A stretch of 64,000 bases of DNA from Actinernus sp. WN-2022. Taxonomy: Eukaryota; Cnidaria; Anthozoa; Actiniaria; Actinernidae. The notes below the pieces were generated by a model. It searched no databases. It worked only from the letters and a program-made list of their open reading frames with translations, and was not told the origin of the DNA. The stretch spans positions 100,419,321-100,483,320 of the forward strand of contig JAOWCC010001634.1 in the NCBI GenBank assembly GCA_030867875.1. Direction: 5' to 3'. Shown one piece after another: positions 43,608 through 52,814 of this stretch (positions are counted from its first letter, which is position 1; each line of letters begins with the position of its first letter). Position numbers and translations under genes: made by a program.

Positions 43608-44192
43608 TCATTCGTATATTGGTATTAGGTCTAAGTATCCACCACTCTCCATATGGAGCAGACTTTTGATTTGTCGGGGTTCTGGATTACACTTGAGCAT
43701 TACCGTCTCTTTATTTTCGACATATAAGTCTACCAGATGTTCGTGCCCTATTACCAAACCGATTTTGCCTACCCTGGATGTAGGTAAATCCTGGAGAAGC
43801 CACTCAAAGTACGTATTGTTTAAGACTTCATGCGAGTAAACCACAGCACTACGAAGGTTGAATAATCTACCCTCCTCAATAGATTGCAATTCTAGATCTA
43901 CTAAGGAGAGTATCTTGGTTCCATTACCTTCTAAACGTAACTCAGTTGTATCGGCTGACCGTAGCTCTACCGACTCTACCTCACGTTCGAAACCTAACTC
44001 GGCTAGTAGATAATAGGTACAATATGAAATAGGAGAGTTTAGGTCCAGTAAAGCACATTTAGCCCTTACATTAACCGATGCTACCCGTACGGGCCTTTCC
44101 TCGTGTTTTGAATGTGTCCCGTTGGGCATCTTAACTTGTGCGTTAATCGAAAGTTGCCTCTTGAAGTTCTCCTTGACTTGCACTTCTTCCAT
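43608..44192 (-). CDS. Retropepsin-like (DUF1758-like) protein in Polinton, left copy
   Basis: About 194 aa from ATG at 44192 (the frame is open to 44258). CALLDLNSPISY at about 46-57 aligns with the ALLDSGSQ active-site strand of retropepsins of BEL/Pao and DUF1758 type, with LN in place of SG/TG. GLVIGHEHLVDLY later matches the second conserved psi strand (IGxDxxxxL). A 24-bp stretch just before the Asp is missing relative to the right copy, flanked by a shared TG, so this copy has a small in-frame deletion. Polintons normally carry an adenain Cys protease instead. Whether this protein cleaves anything is uncertain since the Gly after Asp is absent. Confidence 0.55.
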   Translation of the reverse strand: MEEVQVKENFKRQLSINAQVKMPNGTHSKHEERPVRVASVNVRAKCALLDLNSPISYCTYYLLAELGFEREVESVELRSADTTELRLEGNGTKILSLVDLELQSIEEGRLFNLRSAVVYSHEVLNNTYFEWLLQDLPTSRVGKIGLVIGHEHLVDLYVENKETVMLKCNPEPRQIKSLLHMESGGYLDLIPIYE

Positions 44193-44221
44193 TTTAATAA
44201 AAAGTTGCCTCTGATACGTAT

Positions 44222-44236
44222 GTGTATATATAGCTT
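44222..44236 (-). promoter_or_regulatory. TATA-like box of the retropepsin-like gene, left
   Basis: On the minus strand GCTATATATACAC lies 30-40 bp upstream of the ATG at 44192, supporting that start over the longer frame. It is mirrored at 47180-47194. Confidence 0.5.
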
Positions 44237-44341
44237 TAAATGGATGTAGAAAAAACAACTTTTGCGCTATACCTAGTAGTCTAGTAAGTAATTGCCAGCA
44301 ACCTCAACGAACATAAAAAGACTCGTTTTTAAAAAGCATAG

Positions 44342-44773
44342 CTATAGCCAGCGGCTAGCAGCGTAGCCAGCGCCTAGCATTCCACCCCCAACAGAGATCA
44401 ACTCACCAGTCTTCTGCTCACTCGAAGGTCGATAGTAGTCAGATACCTGAGGTTCTTTCATTGCTTTGATTCGTTCCAGTGCCTGGCGTAGCTTATCGGA
44501 TCGCACGAAAGCTTTGTTGGTGTCTTTTAGCGCATCGTAAGCAGAACGCTCCTTACCTTCCTGTTCTATAGCATTATCGTATAATCTTTGACGTTCCTTG
44601 TTGTAGACCATCATGGCATTTTCTTGCTTCTCTATGGCCCTATCGTGTCTCTCTCGTTCTATAGCGATTCTTTCACTATCTTTTCCAGCAAAGAGCTTAG
44701 CAATCACCCCACCACCGGTGAATGCCGTCGCATTCAAAACAGCTCCGAAAATGGCCATTCCAATGCCCACCAA
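44342..44773 (-). CDS. Polinton small membrane/coiled-coil protein, left copy
   Basis: About 143 aa. An N-terminal hydrophobic Gly/Ala-rich segment (GAVLNATAFTGGGVIAKL) is followed by a long charged helix (IERERHDRAIEKQENAMM) and a hydrophobic C-terminus (GGGMLGAGYAASRWL). It looks like a virion-type minor membrane protein. The mirror copy shows an ATG five codons upstream of this start, mutated to ATT here, while that copy has a stop shortly after it. No family name assigned. Confidence 0.6.
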   Translation of the reverse strand: MVGIGMAIFGAVLNATAFTGGGVIAKLFAGKDSERIAIERERHDRAIEKQENAMMVYNKERQRLYDNAIEQEGKERSAYDALKDTNKAFVRSDKLRQALERIKAMKEPQVSDYYRPSSEQKTGELISVGGGMLGAGYAASRWL

Positions 44774-44790
44774 TGTTGCAATGGGTACTC

Positions 44791-45012
44791 TTACAAATAG
44801 TCCGGTATGTATTTATATTTTAAGAGATATTGCTTTGCGGCTATGCCACCAGCCACCACGGCCGTCCACTTCACGTAATTTACTATAGAAGCAGAAGGAT
44901 CGTTAAGCATAGGTTCCTTAACGACCTTTCTTGCAATCCAACCAATGCCTGTAGCGAGCCCAGTAACTATAGCAGCGTCAGCTACTGCCTTCATCAAATT
45001 ATTCTCTACCAT
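44791..45012 (-). CDS. Polinton small transmembrane protein, 73 aa
   Basis: Contains hydrophobic segments (AIVTGLATGIGW and WTAVVAGGIAAKQYLL). This is the only full-length copy: the right arm begins inside it at GIGWIARKV, joined to ATPase sequence. Function unknown. Confidence 0.6.
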   Translation of the reverse strand: MVENNLMKAVADAAIVTGLATGIGWIARKVVKEPMLNDPSASIVNYVKWTAVVAGGIAAKQYLLKYKYIPDYL

Positions 45013-45061
45013 CCTCCTATGACATATAACCTATGGTCCTAGTCTTCAAATGTTTATCGTT

Positions 45062-45331
45062 CTACTCCATATCCGGCAATGCTACCTTCGTAGTCCCTAC
45101 TGGACTCGCGGGTTGTATCGTACTAATATTCTTAGGGGCGTCGTCTCTGTATATTCTGTATTGATAGTACGCCCCCACCAACGAAGCGCCTACGCCAATG
45201 GCTGCTAGAGTAGTATTGGTAGATATGGTTTTTGACCAGCTTCCCCCCACATCGGTTTCTTTAGATAATTCACCTTCACGTGTCAACTCTCTCTTTTGAG
45301 CCTCTCTAGCGCGTTTATTGCTTTCTGCCAA
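45062..45331 (-). CDS. Polinton small transmembrane protein, about 89 aa
   Basis: A basic N-terminus (KRAREAQKRELTREGE) and one membrane segment (TLAAIGVGASLVGAYYQY). The open frame extends upstream with DPKRVAAGKALAES before 45331. An ATG lies one base out of frame near 45367, so the start may be damaged. It lies in the single-copy centre. Confidence 0.55.
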   Translation of the reverse strand: MAESNKRAREAQKRELTREGELSKETDVGGSWSKTISTNTTLAAIGVGASLVGAYYQYRIYRDDAPKNISTIQPASPVGTTKVALPDME

Positions 45332-45374
45332 TGCTTTTCCAGCTGCAACACGCTTTGGATCTTTTCATTTTTTC

Positions 45375-45932
45375 TCAGGCACAGTCTTTGGGGGATTCGC
45401 AGTTATCTGATCCGTTTCCTCCATCTTGCTTCGATATAGTAGTTATGTGTGAAGGTTCAATAGGTGTGATAGTAGAGGTACCAGGAAGGACTATGTGACC
45501 AGATACATGGAACAAGACGCTAGCTAGCGCTACAAAGCGACCTGCTTTAAGTGATAATAGGCCAGTCACAGCACTGATCTCATTGCGGACTAGGTGGTCT
45601 TCTTGTAGATCTTTGATCAGTGCTTCTTGAGAGTCTATGGGTACTAGGTAAGCAACTAATCGGGTAGCTAGACGCATCACACCATCGACTAAGCTTCCTG
45701 TTATTTGCTGAGCTAGAACGGCCTGATATCTTCTATATAATCTATCTACTTCTTTCTCAGGTAGTCTAGAAATGTCTCCTAGAGAGAAATTTTTCCCTAG
45801 ATAATCCTTTGTTGTACCTGTTGCAGCCAAAATTGCAAGTGCTTCGCGGTTATCTGTTACGACGTCCTCTGTTTTAGGCGGTGGGCCTGTTACATCCTCA
45901 CCCTCTAGTAGAAGTACTTTTTCATCACCCAT
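45375..45932 (-). CDS. Polinton hypothetical protein, 185 aa
   Basis: Starts MGDEKVLLLEGEDV and has an acidic N-terminus, then an amphipathic middle (YLGKNFSLGDISRLPEKEVD, QAVLAQQITGSLVDG) and a hydrophobic stretch (SLKAGRFVALASVLFHVSG). I cannot name the family. Single copy, in the centre of the palindrome; its start overlaps the stop of an upstream minus-strand frame. Confidence 0.55.
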   Translation of the reverse strand: MGDEKVLLLEGEDVTGPPPKTEDVVTDNREALAILAATGTTKDYLGKNFSLGDISRLPEKEVDRLYRRYQAVLAQQITGSLVDGVMRLATRLVAYLVPIDSQEALIKDLQEDHLVRNEISAVTGLLSLKAGRFVALASVLFHVSGHIVLPGTSTITPIEPSHITTISKQDGGNGSDNCESPKDCA

Positions 45933-46130
45933 GATAATATGCAGTAGGTGCGGGTAGCTCTAACACTACCGCAAAAGGATGTCGTAAGCACAAACATATG
46001 CGAGCGAACTTGTGAGACCGAAGCACTGCTCGTAACTCACTGCCTTCTTGCGAGCCTCCATAGTCCCCGAATAGCCTTTTTCCATCTATAGCCGATGCGG
46101 TATGGAAGGCAACTACGACGGTTAAGTTTT
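45925..46130 (-). pseudogene. C-terminal remnant of an unidentified Polinton gene
   Basis: A minus-strand frame ending in a stop at 45925-45927 that overlaps the next ATG, as linked viral genes often do. Upstream it runs into the ATPase fragment, which lies on the opposite strand. I infer a junction near 46125-46140. The residues are not recognised. Confidence 0.35.
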
Positions 46131-46456
46131 CGTGGTAAGTTTGACTACATAGTATTAGTGTGCCCCACGTACGCCCACAACAAAACATATCGTGGATTCG
46201 CCAATCGAGATCCACACTTCTATGTTGTATCACCACCACAGGATTCTATTAATGCCGCATTACATATTTGTGAAACCTTTTGGGCTGGGACCAATACTCT
46301 ATTGATTCTAGATGATTGTGCCGCCTCAAAGGATGTCAAGAAACGAACCAACAAACTCGTGGATTTGGCCTTTTCTGCTCGACATATCGGTATTTCAGTT
46401 TGGGTGCTCTCCCAACAATTAACAAGCATATGCAAACCTTTCCGCGAAAACGTAGC
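46131..46456 (+). pseudogene. Polinton packaging ATPase (A32/FtsK-HerA type), fragment
   Basis: Encodes a middle portion with GKFDYIVLVCPTY, TYRGF and the Walker B strand NTLLILDDCA (about 46300-46325), then SARHIGISVWVLSQQL. This pattern is typical of Polinton and NCLDV packaging ATPases. The Walker A N-terminus is absent (a TAG sits in frame at 46089-46091). The 3' end is fused at 46457 to the mirrored 73-aa membrane gene, so the protein is truncated at both ends. Confidence 0.75.
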
Positions 46457-46622
46457 CGCTACAGGCATTGGTTGGATTGCAAGAAAGGTCGTTAAGGAAC
46501 CTATGCTTAACGATCCTTCTGCTTCTATAGTAAATTACGTGAAGTGGACGGCCGTGGTGGCTGGTGGCATAGCCGCAAAGCAATATCTCGTGAAATATAA
46601 ATACATACCGGACTATTTGTAA
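46457..46622 (+). pseudogene. Truncated copy of 73-aa membrane protein (right arm)
   Basis: Carries only the GIGWIARKV-to-stop part, in frame with the ATPase fragment, giving a chimeric frame 46095-46622. The fusion is a by-product of the junction. Confidence 0.75.
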
Positions 46623-46654
46623 GAGTACCCATGGCAACATTGGTGGGCATTTGA

Positions 46655-47071
46655 ATGGCCATTTTCGGAGCTGTTTTGAATGCGACGGCATTCACCGGTG
46701 GTGGGGTGATTGCTAAGCTCTTTGCTGGAAAAGATAGTGAAAGAATCGCTATAGAACGAGAGAGACACGATAGGGCCATAGAGAAGCAAGAAAATGCCAT
46801 GATGGTCTACAACAAGGAACGTCAAAGATTATACGATAATGCTATAGAACAGGAAGGTAAGGAGCGTGCTGCTTACGATGCGCTAAAAGACACCAACAAA
46901 GCTTTCGTGCGATCCGATAAGCTACGCCAGCCACTGGAACGAATCAAAGCAATGAAAGAACCTCAGGTATCTGACTACTATCGACCTTCGAGTGAGCAGA
47001 AGACTGGTGAGTTGATCTATGTTGGGGGTGGAATGCTAGGCGCTGGCTACGCTGCTAGCCGCTGGCTATAG
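46655..47071 (+). pseudogene. Polinton small membrane/coiled-coil protein, right copy
   Basis: Mirror of 44342-44773 with three residue changes over 138. An ATG at 46630 is followed after seven codons by TGA, so translation would need the later ATG at 46655. Confidence 0.65.
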
Positions 47072-47222
47072 CTATGCTTTTTAAAAACGAGTCTTTTTAT
47101 GTTCGGTGAGGTTGCTGGCAATTACTTACTAGACTACTAGGTATAGCGCAAAAGTTGTTTTTTCTACATCCATTTAAAGCTATATATATACACATACGTA
47201 TCAGAGGCAACTTTTTATTAAA

Positions 47223-47831
47223 ATGGAAGAAGTGCAAGTCAAGGAGAACTTCAAGAGGCAACTTTCGATTAACGCACAAGTTAAGATGCCCAACCGGACA
47301 CATGCAAAACACGAGGAAAGGCCCGTACGGGTAGCATCGGTTAATGTAAGGGCTAAATGAACCGGAAAATTCGTCCACACTCGTGCTTTACTGGACCTAA
47401 ACTCTCCTATTTCATATTGTACCTATTATCTACTAGCCGAGTTAGGTTTCGAACGTGAGGTAGAGTCGGTAGAGCTACGGTCAGCCGATACAACTGAGTT
47501 ACGTTTAGAAGGTAATGGGACCAAGATACTCTCCTTAGTAGATCTAGAATTGCAATCTATTGAGGAGGGTAGATTATTCAACCTTCGTAGTGCTGTGGTT
47601 TACCCGCATGAAGTCTTAAACAATACGTACTTTGAGTGGCTTCTCCAGGATTTACCTACATCCAGGGTAGGCAAAATCGGTTTGGTAATAGGGCACGAAC
47701 ACCTGGTAGACTTATATGTCGAAAATAAAGAGACGGTAATGCTCAAGTGTAATCCAGAACCCCGACAAATCAAAAGTCTGCTCCATATGGAGAGTGGTGG
47801 ATACTTAGACCTAATACCAATATACGAATGA
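47223..47831 (+). pseudogene. Retropepsin-like protein, right copy (nonsense)
   Basis: ATG at 47223 corresponds to the left ATG at 44192. A TGA at about 47358-47360 interrupts it. This copy keeps a 24-bp segment, absent on the left, that leads into the Asp strand (GKFVHTRALLD), which is closer to typical retropepsins. It is thus the ancestral length with a later nonsense change. Confidence 0.6.
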
Positions 47832-47931
47832 TGGTTGAGAATAAATCAATGCAAAAAAGAAGAATAAGAACTAGTTGGGCTAGACGAGTCTTTATTCTTC
47901 TTTTTTGTCTTAGTATTAGGGTCTCATCGTT

Positions 47932-48984
47932 ATGCTATATATGATGGATGCTCGCCTTGCAAATATCTTCTATGGTCCTCTTGGCTACTGGAAAGGCCGC
48001 GCTGCGATTGGTAAGCTATCAGTAGCAGCAAAGGTATCAGAAGACGCCGCTGCAAGTTGGTTAGAGAAACGAGCACTATGGCAGATATACCTACCACCAC
48101 CGCGATATATCCCACGACCACATTGGACTGTATCGAAACCTAATGAGGTTCACCAGGCTGATTTGATCTTTCTACCTCACGATCGACCTGGACGGGGGCG
48201 AAAGCTCTATAAATATGCCTTAGTGGTAATCGATGTGGCTTCTCGATATAAAGAAGCTGAGCCCTTAGCCTCGAAAGATAGTGGTGAAGTGTCTGCAGCT
48301 TTTGAACGAATCTACCGGCGTAGTCCATTAACATGGCCAAAAACGTTACAAGTCGATCCTGGTAGAGAATTCATGGGGCGTATGTCTGAAACCTTAGAAC
48401 TACATGGTACGAAAGTCCAACGAGGTGAAGTTGGTAACCATAGTGCGCAAGGATTCGTTGAGCGAGCAAATAGAACGCTAGCCGAGAGATTGTTTGGATA
48501 TCAATACGCACAGGAGATGGTGCTTACTTCAGAAGGGTCGGATGCGCGTAGTAGAGAATGGGTGTTGCGTCTTCCAGAGGTAGTAAAAGCCATGAATAAT
48601 GAAGTTAGTCGACTGACAGGAAAGAACCCTTCGAATTCTGTTGTGTCACAGCAGGTGAACATAAAAACTCCTACATATTCGCGGACTGTTGGATTAGAAG
48701 AAAAGCGCATACCATTCGATGTTCTAGTTCGATATCTCTATGCGCCTGGGGAGTTGGAAGGTGGAGCCAAGCGAGCAACTGATCCTGTGTGGAGTTTACA
48801 GACATATGTTATTTCTCGAAGTGTGATATCTTCGAACCAACCAGTTCTGTACTATTTGGGAAAAGATGCACCAAAGCGAGGGTTTGTGCGTGAAGAGCTA
48901 CAGATAGTACCACTAGATACGGAATTACCTCCAAAGGGTATTCTATTCGTGCCAACCCGACCTAGGATAGCAGCTCGCAAATAA
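47932..48984 (+). CDS. Polinton integrase, right copy, intact
   Basis: 350 aa, four substitutions from the left copy, none in the D77/D142/E177 triad. Two intact integrases within one element mean it could still be mobilised if ends and replication are supplied in trans (inference). Confidence 0.93.
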   Translation: MLYMMDARLANIFYGPLGYWKGRAAIGKLSVAAKVSEDAAASWLEKRALWQIYLPPPRYIPRPHWTVSKPNEVHQADLIFLPHDRPGRGRKLYKYALVVIDVASRYKEAEPLASKDSGEVSAAFERIYRRSPLTWPKTLQVDPGREFMGRMSETLELHGTKVQRGEVGNHSAQGFVERANRTLAERLFGYQYAQEMVLTSEGSDARSREWVLRLPEVVKAMNNEVSRLTGKNPSNSVVSQQVNIKTPTYSRTVGLEEKRIPFDVLVRYLYAPGELEGGAKRATDPVWSLQTYVISRSVISSNQPVLYYLGKDAPKRGFVREELQIVPLDTELPPKGILFVPTRPRIAARK

Positions 48985-48996
48985 AATCGTCTAAGT

Positions 48997-51900
48997 TTAC
49001 CTATACTGGAATCGTATCTTTATGTTCATAAGATAGCAACTCATCGATGAGGTCATCAAATTTTTCTTGGTGTCTTTGTGCCCATAGGCTAGTGTATCGA
49101 TTCCGTTTGCTGAAATCCAGCGTTTACTATCGAATGGTGATAGAGATACTTTGTTCATATGCATACCATACATCCTGTGACCTTCACTTCGAAGCATATG
49201 CATTCCATGGCGGAATACTTTCTTATCTAGTAAACACTCTTTGTATTGTTCATGACGAATACGATGTTTCACGACTTCCTTCTTGGTGCCTTTAGCCTTC
49301 CTAATCTCACCACCACCTACTTTCAATATCGAGTAGAGCTTTGATCGTAGCCCAACATATTCAACTATGGGAAAACCTTCACATTCGTCTTTCATTTTAC
49401 CAAGTACTTTCTTGTTGTCTGTGTTATACGATGGATGGTCCTTGCTATAGTTGCTTGTATCATAGAGATGTTTGTTGATAGCCATGTCTGCATAGATGTC
49501 TTCAGTTTCGATGTATAGTAATAGACTGTCAGTATCTGTATATAGTAGATTACATCGTTGTCCATACTGCTTCTTGAGCTCATTATAGTAGAAGTCATAC
49601 ATCAGATGTTTTGAGAGATCTAGAATTGACATTCCAACATATACTGGGCGGTTCAGTAGTAGCTTACTTTTGTAGTTGTGCACAGCGGCTAGATCGTTGT
49701 CAAAGATTGTGGAGCGAGCATAGCTAGGTTTATTCAAGAGACGCTGTAGTCTGATTCCTTCTGAAGAGCGCACTAGTTTGATATCTACACGTTTTCGTAG
49801 ATTCTCCATTGTTTTGCCAAATACGCTATTATTCATTAATTTGTAGAGGTCTTGCTCGAAAGTGCTATTCGCTTGTTTTCGTAGATCTGTATTCATTCGT
49901 ATGTATGGCTCCATCCATGGGGATTGGTCGAATCGTAGTGCTCTGTGGATCTTTTTCAAACGCATACCAAGAGATAAGTATAGTTGTAGGTTGCGGTAGT
50001 GAAGCACATATCGTTCTTTGTTATATAGGTTAGGCACAAGCTTCTCCGCTTTCAAAGATCCATTGCCTTTGTATAGTTCCTCAAATAGATCAGTCTGATA
50101 CTCTGAGAACCAAGCTTTATCCACTTGCATTCTCTCGGGAGCTAGCGGATAGCTGTTGTGTGCGTCGTGAAGTTCTCGAGGATATTCGAGGTCGACTTCG
50201 AGGATGTAACCCTTATCTGAATTGCTCGCGTACTGGGTGATTTGTTCTTCTGTTAGTATACACCACTCGAATCCTCCAGTTGGTAGATATTGACTCATAG
50301 CCCAACCGTATAGGTTATTAGCATCAAGGTAGACTATATGGCTATTTGGCTTATTGGGATCGAAAGCGGGTATATTTAGGTTGTTTGCTTTAGCATAACG
50401 TTGAGATACCATAGATATCCCACCACGTAGACCTTTCTCAACGAATAGATGCATGTCATAGTCGGTCAATAGTTTAAGCTCCACGCCAGTCTTCTTTAAC
50501 AATGCATCCCACGAGAGTCCTGGGCTAGTATAGTAGTGAGCCGGGTCCAAGCCATAGTTTTGCATGCATGTCGTGCGAAAGGTCTCAAACACATCTGCTA
50601 GAAGAAGTACATCGGTTTGGAGGTAAAGGTCGTGGTAGTCTCCCCATGTTTTACAACCGAATACGTTCCAAACTTCTAGTGCGTGTTCATAGCCCTTGTC
50701 GGATATGTCCTCTAGGGTTAGTTTACTATAGAATGCATCTTTTGGTGGAAGAGAAGTCTCTGCGAATTTTTTCCCAAGTGTCCATGTACTCGTAAGGGTA
50801 GACACCTTTGCGAAGCAGCAACTTGTTTTTATCTGGGTCGGGCGTATTCTTTGTAGTTCAATGGAATGTGTCTTGGGAAGCGCTTGCTACCAGCTTGTCG
50901 AGAGAGGATAGTAGAAATTGTGCGCTATCGATGAACCGTAGGTTGCCAAGCGAGAATGAAATATAGTTCTCCATATTGTTTGGGATGCAAGAGATATCAC
51001 CCTCTGTCTTTGAGATGGATTGCATCAGTAGGTGTGCATCGTATCCACGCAAGTTGTGGAATACAACTGGAATGGTAGGTGAGATACGCAATTTGAGGTT
51101 ACAGACTCTATGTGCGGCACCTCGAAACTCGCCTGTGATGTGGCAATGATCACGTACTCTATCGCTACCAACCAAGGGCTTCTGGCAGATATGGAAATCT
51201 TGCTCTATTATAGACCCTCTGGTCTTTCGGCAGCATACATAGCGGCTTGGCCTTTTGGGCTTTGATCTTCGCCTCTTCCTCTTGTACGCATCGTAGAAAG
51301 CGCTCGATCGTTTCCGTACCTCGATATAGTACAGGTGGTTCGCTATGACCATCAGAACGTACAACGACGTAGGAGAATCCACAGGGAATATGTTCTTCTG
51401 TTTTCAGTGTGTTGCTCTTTTCAGGGTCTTGGGCAGGTCCTTCGATCTTAGTGGTTAAAGCCTCAAGGTCGGCATAGATAACGTAGGGAACTTTGAGCTG
51501 TTTGTGGATATTCTGAAATGATACTATGTTGTTCTCATTGGTAGGCATTTCAATGCGAATGGCTCGGTGGTCGACACCGTTACACTCTGGAATGTGCTTC
51601 TTAAGAAGATCTTCAGTACTGTATCCATGTAGACATCGCTCACAGAAATGTTTCCTATGTTCGTGCTTTGTTTGATCGAATAGAAGGCAGTTGAAATCCT
51701 TCATCCAGCAGTAGTGTTGCCGGCCACTCTTTGGGCACTCTACAAGTAAGAGGTTAACGCGCTTTGAGAAGGTCTCCTTTGATATGTGGTGTACGATCAA
51801 ACACTTTTCCTTTGGATCCCAACCATACACGCTGATGGAGATTTCGTTTTGCTTCTCCAATAGTGGTATTTGCGAAATTGGTGTTGGTGAGTCCACCCCC

Positions 51901-52500
51901 TCGTGTTTCGGCCAATCTTCTTTTAGATACTTTGATATTCTCTGGGTTTTTTTCGCAACTTGATGCAGCGCTGCTGTTATCGTCCAAAGTGCGCAGTGGT
52001 TGTCGTCGTTTTTCACATTGATCACGGCTTTCTTATTCGCGATTTCTGCAGGCAGTAGTAAATATGAACCTCCACGTAGTGGTTGATATCGAGCGATGTT
52101 TAACCATAGAATGTTGACTCTATCTATAACCCAGTTCGATCCTCGACTGATCCACTTCTCGATGTGGTTGTAGATCTGAGCATGTGCTTCTACTATTGCC
52201 CCACGGATCTCAGCGCTGTTGGTCAAAACGGTTTGCGAGCTCCGAAAGGTAACTATATCATATACTGAACCCTCAGGTTTGTCGAACCGGAGCGTTATGT
52301 GCAAAGCTAGCTGAAGCTTAAGGCTATTGAGGTCTTGGAGCTCTTCCTCGAGCTTTTCGGTAGTCTGCTTCCGCACACCAGCGAGGAAAGCGGCTGGGTC
52401 TGCTCCTAGAGGATTACCATCTTGGACATCCATCTTCCATCCGTGTAAATAAACCCCAATGCCGGGTGCTCGGACGACTGCTAGTATATGTTCAGATAGT
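48997..52500 (-). pseudogene. Polinton protein-primed DNA polymerase B, right copy (broken)
   Basis: Mirror of 38921-42477. The start codon region lost 2 bp near 52496, there is a 2-bp deletion near 51194-51201, a TGA at 50858-50860, and a 1-bp loss near 49061 that shifts the C-terminus. Between these, exonuclease motifs and all three polymerase motifs are present (DANNLYGWAM near 50320, NNSVFGKT near 49820, YTDTDS near 49530). Lesions other than the 50858 stop differ from those of the left copy. Confidence 0.92.
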
Positions 52501-52559
52501 GTAATACCTTGTACTTATCCTCCTCTAATAGGGCGTCAAAATACAATAAGCGTACTATA

Positions 52560-52814
52560 GTAGTATATAATATGGCGGTTCTGGTCGCAGCACATTTGTT
52601 TTCAGTTTTATATCACGTTTGATGGCCCCCGAACCCAAACGTATTTGTTGGACTTTGTTGTACCAAATTACAACATCTATGGTACTCGAGAGATAATAAG
52701 TTGGGATTTGGTATAACAAAGTCCAAAAAATACGTTAGGGGGAGGGGGTCATCGGATGTGATATAAAACTGAAAACGGAGGTGCTGTGCCAGAACCGCCA
52801 TTATATATACTACT
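52560..52814. repeat. Terminal 255-bp palindrome, right end
   Basis: Mirror of 38605-38859, with about five changes, and again self-complementary around CTCGAG. Confidence 0.88.

Larger units (their letters stand above)
38605..44956. repeat. Left arm of the Polinton palindrome
   Basis: Inverted copy of 46457-52814. I counted about five differences in the first 255 bp, and four amino acid changes over the 350-codon integrase. The arms therefore look roughly 98-99% identical; a full alignment was not made. Confidence 0.92.
38605..52814. mobile_element. Palindromic Polinton (Maverick), 14.2 kb
   Basis: Starts AGTAGTATATAT and ends with its complement. The outer 6.35 kb on each side (38605-44956 and 46457-52814) are inverted copies of one another, each holding PolB, integrase, a retropepsin-like gene and small membrane proteins. 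The centre (44957-46456) is single copy. Protein-primed PolB plus a D,D35E integrase and an A32-type ATPase identify a Polinton. Major and minor capsid proteins and the adenain-type protease are not recognisable. No clear 6-bp target duplication: GATTTG on the left and TGTTGT on the right. Confidence 0.93.
46457..52814. repeat. Right arm of the Polinton palindrome
   Basis: Reverse-complement copy of 38605-44956. The inner junction with the ATPase fragment falls at CGCTACAGG, the last bases shared by both arms. Confidence 0.92.

Noticed and set aside
46095..46622. A 175-codon chimeric protein as a real gene
   Set aside because: It joins an ATPase fragment to a truncated membrane gene at the palindrome breakpoint and lacks Walker A. 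It is a junction by-product.
38605..52814. Two independent nested Polinton insertions
   Set aside because: The arms share their outer ends and meet symmetrically around one single-copy centre, with a hybrid ATPase-membrane gene joint. Two insertions would need four ends, and only two are seen. Assembly artefact remains possible but the arms carry different mutations.
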